The notes beneath the pieces are model-generated. The model was not told the DNA's origin, ran no database searches, and saw only the letters and a list, made by a program, of their open reading frames with translations. The position numbers and the translations under genes were made by a program. A stretch of DNA of 5,631 nt from Candidatus Krumholzibacteriota bacterium (GTDB lineage Bacteria; Krumholzibacteriota; Krumholzibacteriia; Krumholzibacteriales; Krumholzibacteriaceae): positions 1-5,631 of the forward strand of contig DAOVFR010000173.1 of NCBI GenBank assembly GCA_030672805.1. The letters run 5' to 3'. Positions 1 through 5,631 of this stretch are shown in pieces. Position 1 is the first letter of the stretch. Each line of letters opens with the position of its first letter.

Positions 1-666
1 GTGGGACTCCGGCGGGCGATGGCCGATGGCGGCCGCTACTTTCTCCTTTTGAACAATGATACGGAGGTGGATCCGGATTTCGCCTCGCGCATGCTCGACG
101 TCATGGAGCGGGAACGGAGTACCGGCATAGTGGGGCCGGCAGTGCTGTACCACGACGATCCCGAACGTATCTGGTACGGCGGCGGCGGGTTCTATCCGCT
201 CATCTGGGTTCCGAGACATCTCCACATCCGGAAACTGCGCGGCGCCTTCCCCGACCCGGGGGGGAAGACCGGGTACGTGTCCGGGTGCGCCCTTATGGTG
301 CGGAGGGAAGTTGTAGAGGGAATCGGATATCTCGATCCCGCCTACACGATCTACTGCGAGGATGTCGACTTTTGCCTTCGCGCCGCCCGCGCCGGGTGGG
401 GGATCTATTACGAGCCGGCTGCTGTCGTCTGGCACAAAGTCAGTTCGAGCAGCGGGGGTGGCTTTACCGCGTTCAAGCTCGAGCACCGGCTGGCGAGCAC
501 GTTCAGGCTGTTCATGCGTTTCAGGCCGCTCTGGTGGCGCATCCTGCTCTTTCCCGTTCACTGCGCCGGGTACCTCCTTCTTCTTGCAGGCCTCCTGGTT
601 ACGGGGAGATTGGGGCTGTTCAGGGGAGCCCTGGCCGGCGCAGCGCGGATACTCAGGCGGCAGTAA
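1..666 (+). CDS. GT2 family glycosyltransferase (rhamnosyltransferase-like), 5' truncated by window edge
   Basis: The 221 codons seen are the C-terminal part of a family 2 (GT-A fold) glycosyltransferase, which moves a sugar from a nucleotide-sugar donor to a growing glycan at the cytoplasmic face of the membrane. The frame opens at base 1 inside the gene: the first residues (VGLRRA) match the conserved NVGxxxG stretch that normally lies about 65 residues in, so the GTG at base 1 is not taken as the true start. Visible motifs are LNND at residues 17-20 (the DXD-equivalent metal/nucleotide site), SGCALMVRR at 94-102, the acidic YCEDVDFCLRAARAGW segment at 118-133, and WHK with a Ser/Gly-rich loop at 144-154. 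A probable membrane helix follows at about 180-200 and the protein ends with a basic tail. It is homologous by eye to the N-terminal half of the fused protein at 3977. The sugar specificity cannot be read. It probably belongs to the same polysaccharide cluster as the downstream genes. Confidence 0.9.
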   Translation: MGLRRAMADGGRYFLLLNNDTEVDPDFASRMLDVMERERSTGIVGPAVLYHDDPERIWYGGGGFYPLIWVPRHLHIRKLRGAFPDPGGKTGYVSGCALMVRREVVEGIGYLDPAYTIYCEDVDFCLRAARAGWGIYYEPAAVVWHKVSSSSGGGFTAFKLEHRLASTFRLFMRFRPLWWRILLFPVHCAGYLLLLAGLLVTGRLGLFRGALAGAARILRRQ

Positions 667-685
667 CGCGTTATGACGTGTAATT

Positions 686-713
686 TTGCAGGTTTACTCG
701 GACCATGTATCAT
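686..713 (+). promoter_or_regulatory. Possible sigma70-type promoter for the YfhO gene
   Basis: TTGCAG at 686-691 is a poor -35 match (3 of 6). It is followed after 16 bases by TATCAT at 708-713, a good -10 match (5 of 6). Transcription would begin near 720, giving a leader of roughly 28 bases before the GTG start at 748. The -10 box lies inside the palindrome at 702-716, which would suit repression by a bound protein. The gap is only 81 bases and the -35 is weak, so read-through from the upstream gene is equally possible. Confidence 0.22.
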
Positions 714-716
714 GGT
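702..716. repeat. Perfect 6+6 palindrome with 3-base spacer (possible operator)
   Basis: ACCATG, the spacer TAT and CATGGT form an exact inverted repeat in the gap between the first GT2 gene and the YfhO gene. The right arm ends 21 bases before the AGGAGG ribosome site. There is no T-run after it and the stem is only six pairs, so it does not look like an intrinsic terminator. A dyad of this form could bind a dimeric regulator, but a chance palindrome of this size is also possible. The function is inferred only from symmetry and position. Confidence 0.35.
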
Positions 717-736
717 AAGCTGTGCCAAGAAGTTGT

Positions 737-742
737 AGGAGG
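737..742 (+). promoter_or_regulatory. Shine-Dalgarno AGGAGG for the YfhO gene
   Basis: A full-consensus AGGAGG lies five bases before the GTG at 748. It decides that start over the next in-frame ATG (residue 24), which has no comparable site and would remove the N-terminal lead-in before the first membrane helix. Confidence 0.75.
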
Positions 743-747
743 TCCTG

Positions 748-3228
748 GTGAGTACAAAGGGTGCGTCCCCGGCTCAGGGGGTCGGGGGTTTCTTTAATAT
801 CTTCGGTATCATCGATATGCTGGAATCCGCGGCGCCCTGGAAGCGGGGGTTGTGCGTTCTCCTGTTCCTTCTGCTCGTTCTCTGTCTTCTCATGCCGGAG
901 ATTGTCTTTCAGAACAAGATGTTCATCGTTCCCGATGTGAAGGCCCCATTGAGTTTTTCGTCCGTCGGAAGGAAGTCGCTCGAGCAGGGAATCTACCCAT
1001 TGTGGAACCCATACATCTTCTGCGGTATGCCCAGTTACTCGAGTCTTGCCTACGCTCCCTACGTGTACCCGGTGTCCTTCGTCACCTACATACTCCACAG
1101 GTACCTCGGTATGCCGGAGATGATCTGGCTGCTTATCCATTACGTGATCGCCGGGATCGGCGTATACCTGCTCATGCGGTCGCTCGGTATGAGCGCAGCG
1201 GTCGCTCTCCTGTCCGGAACGGTTTTCATGATGATCCCCAATTATATCGCCGCCGGTGCGAACGGTCACGGATCGCAGGTGTGTGCGATCGCGTACATGC
1301 CGTTTGCCCTCCTGTTCGCGAGGAATATCCTTCAGGGGCGCCGGCGGGTCGCCATGGCCGCGTTTCTTGCGATCACCCTCGGTTTCCAGATGCTTCGGGG
1401 GCATCTTCAGGTTGTTTACTATACGTATCTGATCATCGGACTTCTGTTCCTGTTCGAGTCTATCTACCTGCTCCGGAAAGGTAAGAACCGTACAGTCGCG
1501 GTCAATCTCGCCTTCACGGCGGCGGCCTGCATCGTCGCGCTGGGCATCGCGTCGATCCTCGTCTTTCCCGTGCGGGATTACGCCGAGTACTCGATACGGG
1601 GCGGGGGAGCGGGACTCGATTACGGGTACGCGACGAGTTGGAGCCTTCATCCGAAGGAGATGCTGACCTTCGTATTCCCCTGGGCGTTCGGGTTTGGCAA
1701 GTCAACGTACTGGGGCGAGATGCCCTTCACCGATTATCCGAACTATCTTGGTGTCGTCACGGCCGTATTCGCCGTGATTGCATGTTTCATCGTACGTGAC
1801 AGGTTCAGATGGTTTCTCATCATCACTGCCGTACTGGCGACGCTGATCGGTTTCGGCCGCTTCTTTCCCATCCTGTACGATCCGATGTTCAGGCTGTTTC
1901 CGTTCTTCAAGAAATTCCGCGTTCCAGTGATGATCCTGATCGTCCAGCAGCTCGCCCTCGTTATGTTGATGGGGATGGGGATCGAGGAGTACCTCCGCCG
2001 CGCGGGAAAGGGCTCTCTCCCTGACGGTCTGCGCCCGAAGCGTATGAAATGGGCGGCGGTCCTGGGCCTGGCGTTGCTGGTCCTGCTTCTCATCGGGAGC
2101 TCGGGCATCCGCAGCAGCATCATACAGAATCCCATCGTGCAGCGAAAGGTGCAGGCCGGTTGGCTCGACGCAGCGGCCAGATCATTCTTGATCGATCTGA
2201 TCAAGACACTGCTCTTCTTCACACTTGTATTCGCCGCTCTCTATGTTTTCTCGCTGAGGAAGACGGCTGCCGGGGCCGTATTGTTCACATTCGCCGCGAT
2301 AGCCTTTTTCGATATCACGCTTGTCAACCGGTCGATCCTTCACCCGGAAGCCACCTGGAATCATGAAGGGTACCGGGTCATCCGGACAAGAGACGCGAGG
2401 GATTCATTCTTGAAACCTGACGAGGCGGTCTCGTTCCTGAAAGAGGACCGGTCGTACTTTCGTATATTCCCCGTTCCGGCGGCCCCGCTGGGACGCTGGT
2501 CACACAGCGTACATCCGTTCAGCGAGAATCAGTACATGATATCGGAAGTATTCTCGCTCGGCGGCTATCATGCAGCGAAGCTGAAGAACTACCAGGACGT
2601 TATGGACGTGATGTTCGCCCGGTTCAATCGTGGCGTGATACCGGTTCAGATCCTCAACATGCTCAATGCAAAGTATCTTCTGTCCACATTCCCGCTGTTC
2701 GAGGAGGAAGTGAAGGCCTACCCGCTTGTCTGGAAACGGGGCAAAACGCATATTTACAGAAATGAAGGAGCGCTTCCACGGGTATTTCTGGTCGACCGGT
2801 TCCGGGTCATGCCCCGTGGTGATGTTCTCGCCGCGCTGGCATCTCCCGGCTTCGATCCTGCCGGGGAAGTTATCCTCGAGAGGCAGCCCATCCCGGCGCC
2901 GGTATCCGCGGATGGAGCAAATTCGGGGATCACCGGTTACCGGACCAACGAGATCACGATACAGGTGCACGCGGAGAAGCCCTGTATCATGATCCTGAGC
3001 GAGATCGACTACCCGGACTGGAAAGTATCAGTCGATGGGCGCGACGCGGAGGTCCTTACGGCAAACTACTGTCTTCGCGCCGTCGCACTCGGGGCGGGGG
3101 ATCATACCGTCGTGTTCTTTTTCTCGTCGGGTATTATCCGCTTCTCTCTGATCGTTTCGATCGCGGCGTTCGCCCTCGCCGTGCTCGTTCCGCTGCTGCA
3201 CTGGCTCATTGTCGAGAGAAAGGGGTAG
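748..3228 (+). CDS. YfhO-family polytopic membrane protein (GT-C-like glycosyltransferase)
   Basis: An 826-residue integral membrane protein. About 30 mostly cytoplasmic residues precede a first helix at 34-54. There follows a loop with an acidic residue (D63) and the family-typical WNPYIFCGMPS at 86-96, then by eye roughly a dozen further hydrophobic segments up to about 526. A large, probably extracytoplasmic region at 530-795 carries NMLNAKYLL at 637-645 and a YPDWKVSVDG segment at 755-764, the counterpart of the YPGWxxxVDG pattern common near the end of YfhO proteins. A last helix at about 796-820 ends in a short basic tail. YfhO proteins are GT-C-like; in Firmicutes, YfhO works with a polyprenyl-phosphate sugar synthase (CsbB-type) and a GtcA flippase to glycosylate cell-envelope polymers. 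Here the gene lies five bases before a DPM-like synthase, which fits that pairing. The acceptor is unknown, and D63 as catalytic residue is inference. The start is GTG with AGGAGG. No frame break is seen. Confidence 0.85.
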   Translation: MSTKGASPAQGVGGFFNIFGIIDMLESAAPWKRGLCVLLFLLLVLCLLMPEIVFQNKMFIVPDVKAPLSFSSVGRKSLEQGIYPLWNPYIFCGMPSYSSLAYAPYVYPVSFVTYILHRYLGMPEMIWLLIHYVIAGIGVYLLMRSLGMSAAVALLSGTVFMMIPNYIAAGANGHGSQVCAIAYMPFALLFARNILQGRRRVAMAAFLAITLGFQMLRGHLQVVYYTYLIIGLLFLFESIYLLRKGKNRTVAVNLAFTAAACIVALGIASILVFPVRDYAEYSIRGGGAGLDYGYATSWSLHPKEMLTFVFPWAFGFGKSTYWGEMPFTDYPNYLGVVTAVFAVIACFIVRDRFRWFLIITAVLATLIGFGRFFPILYDPMFRLFPFFKKFRVPVMILIVQQLALVMLMGMGIEEYLRRAGKGSLPDGLRPKRMKWAAVLGLALLVLLLIGSSGIRSSIIQNPIVQRKVQAGWLDAAARSFLIDLIKTLLFFTLVFAALYVFSLRKTAAGAVLFTFAAIAFFDITLVNRSILHPEATWNHEGYRVIRTRDARDSFLKPDEAVSFLKEDRSYFRIFPVPAAPLGRWSHSVHPFSENQYMISEVFSLGGYHAAKLKNYQDVMDVMFARFNRGVIPVQILNMLNAKYLLSTFPLFEEEVKAYPLVWKRGKTHIYRNEGALPRVFLVDRFRVMPRGDVLAALASPGFDPAGEVILERQPIPAPVSADGANSGITGYRTNEITIQVHAEKPCIMILSEIDYPDWKVSVDGRDAEVLTANYCLRAVALGAGDHTVVFFFSSGIIRFSLIVSIAAFALAVLVPLLHWLIVERKG
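3220..3225 (+). promoter_or_regulatory. Ribosome binding site (AAGGGG) selecting a TTG start
   Basis: AAGGGG lies in the last codons of the YfhO gene, eight bases before the TTG at 3234. The site overlaps the upstream coding end, so translation of the two genes may be coupled. It supports TTG as initiator: the resulting N-terminus (METLIVIPTYNE) is where this enzyme family normally begins, and the next in-frame ATG (residue 50) would lose part of the nucleotide-binding site. Confidence 0.6.
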
Positions 3229-3233
3229 AATCA

Positions 3234-3950
3234 TTGGAGACCCTTATCGTGATACCGACGTATAACGAGCAGGATAACATTCGGAATATCGTCGAGGCTA
3301 TCCTTACCCAGGACGACGGGATCGATGTTCTGATCGTGGATGATAACTCTCCGGACGGCACGGGGGATATTGTGGATTCGATGGCGGAGTCGAACAGCAG
3401 GATCCACGTAATGCACAGGCCGGAAAAGCTTGGACTTGGATCTGCGTACATCGCGGGATTCAAATGGGCGCTCGGGCAAACCGGTACGAAGTACGTGTTC
3501 GAGATGGACGCGGACTTCTCCCACGACCCGGAGGCGATTCCGGAATTTCTCGAGGCGATCAAGGATCACGATATCGTCCTCGGGAGCAGGTACCTGGACG
3601 GTATCACGGTGGTGAACTGGCCTCTAAGCCGGCTGATCCTGAGCTGCGGGGCGAATCTTTACACGAGGGTCGTCACCGGCCTGCCGCTGAAGGATTCGAC
3701 CGGCGGATTCAAGTGTTTCAGGAGAGAAGTGCTCGAGCAGCTTCCCCTTGACAGGATACGAAGCGACGGATACTCGTTTCAGATAGAGGTCAATTTCTAT
3801 TGCTGGAAGAAGGGGTTCCGCATCAAGGAAATACCGATCATGTTCGTGGACAGGCGTGTCGGCATTTCCAAGATGTCCAGGAGGATCATCTGGGAGGCCG
3901 CCTTCATGGTCTGGCGGCTCCGGTTCATGAGTTCGCGCCGTTGGAAGTGA
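3234..3950 (+). CDS. Polyprenyl-phosphate mannose/glucose synthase-like GT2 (DPM1/Ppm1 type)
   Basis: A 238-residue GT-A glycosyltransferase of the dolichol-phosphate mannosyltransferase group, which transfers one sugar from a nucleotide sugar (GDP-mannose in characterised DPM enzymes) to polyprenyl phosphate on the cytoplasmic face. Motifs in order: VIPTYNEQDN at 6-15, VDDNSPDGT at 35-43, the metal-binding DAD at 92-94 with DFSHDP following, VLGSRY at 115-120, DSTGGFKCFRR at 154-164, the SDGYSFQIE segment at 177-185, and a basic VGISKMS loop at 209-215. This set is characteristic of DPM1/Ppm1 rather than of chain-extending GT2 enzymes. The protein ends soon after the catalytic domain with a basic tail and no clear C-terminal membrane helices, unlike CsbB/GtrB-type synthases, so it is probably peripheral or needs a membrane partner. 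It starts at TTG five bases after the YfhO stop, which indicates one operon. Mannose is the default guess; glucose or another sugar is possible. Confidence 0.9.
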   Translation: METLIVIPTYNEQDNIRNIVEAILTQDDGIDVLIVDDNSPDGTGDIVDSMAESNSRIHVMHRPEKLGLGSAYIAGFKWALGQTGTKYVFEMDADFSHDPEAIPEFLEAIKDHDIVLGSRYLDGITVVNWPLSRLILSCGANLYTRVVTGLPLKDSTGGFKCFRREVLEQLPLDRIRSDGYSFQIEVNFYCWKKGFRIKEIPIMFVDRRVGISKMSRRIIWEAAFMVWRLRFMSSRRWK

Positions 3951-3976
3951 ATTCATCCCACCCCTGGAAAAACCTT

Positions 3977-5631
3977 ATGGATCTGTCGATAATCATTGTT
4001 ACACACAACAGCATCGCTACCGTCCGGGATTGCCTTGCCTCGATCGACGAGCATTCTCCTGCGTGCAGCTTCGAGACGATCGTAGTAGATAACGCGAGTG
4101 CGGACGGGACTCCCGAACTGGTCGCGGAGCGGTTTGGGTCGGTTGTACTGGCGGTGAATGGCGAGAACGTCGGGTATTCGCGCGGAGTGAACCAGGGGAT
4201 CAGGAGATCCACGGGCGAGCGGATCCTGATCCTCAATCCGGATATCATCGTCACGGAGGGCTCGATCGACCGGCTGCGCGTATTTATGGATCGGACGCCC
4301 GGTGCCGGTATAGCGGCGTCGAAGCTTGTCTATCCCGACGGAAGACTGCAGTACTCGTGCCGCTCGTTCTACACGTTGGGGGCGCTGCTTCTGCGCCGGA
4401 CGTTTCTCGGCAAACTGCTACCGCGGGCACGGGCGCTCCGCGATCACCTTCTGCTCGATTATGACCACTTGACGGCGAGAAAGGTCGACTGGGTCCTCGG
4501 CGCCTGCATGATGGTTCGCCGGGAGGCGCTGGAGGCGGTAGGCGGCATGGACGAACGATTCTTTCTCTACTTCGAGGATATCGATTGGTGCTTCAGGATG
4601 AAGAACCAGGGATGGTCGGTCTTCTACGTCCCCGAATCGGTGATGATACACAAGTACAAGCGTTCGAGCGCCGGGTCGATGCTGCGCAAGCCGTTCATCA
4701 TACACCTGTTGAGCATGCTGCGGTACTACGAGAAGTGGAACATGGTGTTCTATTTTTTCAGAAGGCACCGGGGGACCTTCAAGTCACTCGTATTCGTGCT
4801 TTCCGACCTCATCGCGATCAACGCCGGGTTTTTCGCCGCATACCTCATCAGGGATCTTCTTCAGCCGCTCTTCGTCAACAGCCTGTATCCCCTCGCATGG
4901 TACCGCTTCTTTATCCTTTTCTATAACATGATCTTCTTCGTTACGTTCCTGTTAAGCGGGCTCTACCGCATTCGCCGTGAGACAGTGTGGATGGAAGAGC
5001 TGCTGCGGGTTGTCCGGACCGTCCTGATGGTAATGGTGATCCTGCTCGCATCGACGTACCTGACCAGGGTACGGTTCTACTCGCGTGCCGTGCTGTTCGG
5101 TCATGCGGGTATTTCGGTCGCGGCCGTCTGGGGGATGCGGTGGATCATCCGCGCGGTGCACCGGGAGCTCGTCCGGGCCCGTTTCGATCTGAAGCGTGTG
5201 CTGCTGGTGGGCTCGCGCGAGGAGGCACTCGATTATTCAAAACGAATCACCGCCTCGGCGGAGCTCGGTCTGGACATCGTCGGCCGTGTCGGCCCAGGGG
5301 AAGGCTCGCTGGGAGAGCGGAAGGATCTTCCCGGTATCGTCGATAGGTTCAAGGTGCAGGAGATCATGATACTGCCGTCGGGGCTTCAACCCGGCGCAAC
5401 GCCGCCGTTTGCCATACAGCCGGGAGTAAGGCTGATACAGGTCAAGGTGGTCTCCGATCTCGCACGTCAACTCGGCGTTGGCGTCCGTGTCGAGGAACTC
5501 GCCGGGATACATCTCTTTTCGATCGAGCGGGGGGCCCTGTTTCTGGCGTGGCGCGTCTTCAAGCGGGCCACCGATATTGTTACAGCTCTTGCATGCATCC
5601 CCCTGGTGTCGATCGTCGCACCGGTGTACCG
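3977..5631 (+). CDS. Fused GT2 glycosyltransferase / WbaP-WcaJ-type polyprenyl-phosphate sugar-phosphotransferase, 3' truncated
   Basis: One open frame of 551 codons runs off the right edge. Residues 1-260 are a GT2 domain: SIIIVTHNS at 4-12, VVDNASADGT at 36-45, ENVGYSRGVNQG at 63-74, LNPD at 86-89 (DXD-equivalent), WVLGACMMVRR at 172-182, YFEDIDWCFRMKNQGW at 198-213 and HK at 225-226. From about 266 it becomes a polyprenyl-phosphate sugar-1-phosphate transferase of the WbaP/WcaJ/CpsE kind: helices at about 269-292, 308-331, 345-362 and 371-391, a Rossmann-like domain starting at RVLLVGSREEA (407-417), and a KRATDIVTALACIPL segment at 529-543 that matches the re-entrant membrane helix opening the monotopic PGT domain. 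The catalytic Asp-Glu region lies beyond the window. Such PGTs start lipid-linked glycans by moving a sugar phosphate onto undecaprenyl phosphate. Fusion to a GT2 would join an initiating and a later step on the same membrane face (inference). The ATG at 3977 has GGAAAA five bases upstream and gives the usual GT2 N-terminus. A GTG at 3947 overlapping the previous stop is an alternative. Confidence 0.88.
   Translation, partial: MDLSIIIVTHNSIATVRDCLASIDEHSPACSFETIVVDNASADGTPELVAERFGSVVLAVNGENVGYSRGVNQGIRRSTGERILILNPDIIVTEGSIDRLRVFMDRTPGAGIAASKLVYPDGRLQYSCRSFYTLGALLLRRTFLGKLLPRARALRDHLLLDYDHLTARKVDWVLGACMMVRREALEAVGGMDERFFLYFEDIDWCFRMKNQGWSVFYVPESVMIHKYKRSSAGSMLRKPFIIHLLSMLRYYEKWNMVFYFFRRHRGTFKSLVFVLSDLIAINAGFFAAYLIRDLLQPLFVNSLYPLAWYRFFILFYNMIFFVTFLLSGLYRIRRETVWMEELLRVVRTVLMVMVILLASTYLTRVRFYSRAVLFGHAGISVAAVWGMRWIIRAVHRELVRARFDLKRVLLVGSREEALDYSKRITASAELGLDIVGRVGPGEGSLGERKDLPGIVDRFKVQEIMILPSGLQPGATPPFAIQPGVRLIQVKVVSDLARQLGVGVRVEELAGIHLFSIERGALFLAWRVFKRATDIVTALACIPLVSIVAPVY

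Noticed and set aside
285..683. A 132-codon + strand frame overlapping the first GT2 gene in another frame
   Set aside because: Arg/Pro/Ser-rich out-of-frame translation; the GT2 frame explains the region fully.
702..716. Intrinsic terminator after the first GT2 gene
   Set aside because: The stem is six pairs with a three-base loop and modest GC, and no T-tract follows; it fits an operator or a chance dyad better.
694..1650. A 318-codon open frame on the - strand opposite the start of the YfhO gene
   Set aside because: Its translation is rich in Arg, Asp, Glu, His and Gln with no hydrophobic core or recognisable motif, as expected of the antisense of a GC-rich membrane-protein gene. The + strand frame has clear YfhO motifs and a strong ribosome site.
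2500..2970. A 156-codon open frame on the - strand inside the YfhO gene
   Set aside because: It has no domain-like features and lies wholly opposite the conserved extracytoplasmic region of the YfhO gene.
4418..4768. A 116-codon open frame on the - strand opposite the GT2 half of the fusion
   Set aside because: It lies opposite strongly conserved GT2 motifs and its translation looks like antisense sequence, with no family resemblance.
4742..4800. Fusion explained by a sequencing error that removed a stop or shifted the frame
   Set aside because: A single frame is kept across the junction, with coherent motifs on both sides and no abrupt loss of family similarity. Only raw reads could exclude it fully, so it is kept as a refutation test rather than as the call.
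1..5631. CRISPR arrays, tRNA or rRNA genes, insertion sequences, riboswitches
   Set aside because: No spaced direct repeats, cloverleaf-like sequence, transposase motifs or terminal inverted repeats were seen; nearly all of the window is taken up by the four coding frames.

Overview
The window is a piece of a surface-polysaccharide or glycoconjugate locus from a bacterium. It holds four genes in a row on the + strand and no convincing gene on the - strand. The DNA is fairly GC-rich, with mostly G or C at third codon positions, and two of the complete or near-complete genes start with GTG or TTG. The long YfhO-type protein, next to a polyprenyl-phosphate sugar synthase and rhamnosyltransferase-like GT2 enzymes, recalls genomes of uncultured FCB-group or related candidate phyla. 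That placement is an impression from gene style, not a demonstrated assignment. No rRNA, tRNA, CRISPR array or mobile element is visible.

Layout: (1) 1-666 is the C-terminal two thirds of a GT2 glycosyltransferase cut by the left edge. (2) 667-747 is the only real intergenic gap. It carries a perfect 6+6 palindrome overlapping a possible -10 box, and a strong Shine-Dalgarno. (3) 748-3228 encodes an 826-residue polytopic YfhO-family (GT-C-like) membrane protein. (4) 3234-3950, five bases downstream, starts at TTG and encodes a dolichol-phosphate-mannose-synthase-like GT2 enzyme. (5) 3977 to the right edge is one uninterrupted frame of at least 551 codons. It fuses an N-terminal GT2 glycosyltransferase to a WbaP/WcaJ-type polyprenyl-phosphate sugar-1-phosphate transferase: four membrane helices, a Rossmann-like domain and the start of the phosphoglycosyl transferase domain. 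The window ends before the catalytic core.

How they may work together: the fused enzyme could start a lipid-linked glycan on the inner leaflet and add a further sugar, and the first GT2 would extend it. The DPM-like enzyme would load a single sugar on polyprenyl phosphate, and the YfhO protein would use that donor on the outer face of the membrane, as in three-component membrane glycosylation systems. The family assignments rest on motifs seen in the translations. The pathway order and substrates are inference. The most notable items are the GT2-PGT fusion and the YfhO/DPM pair.
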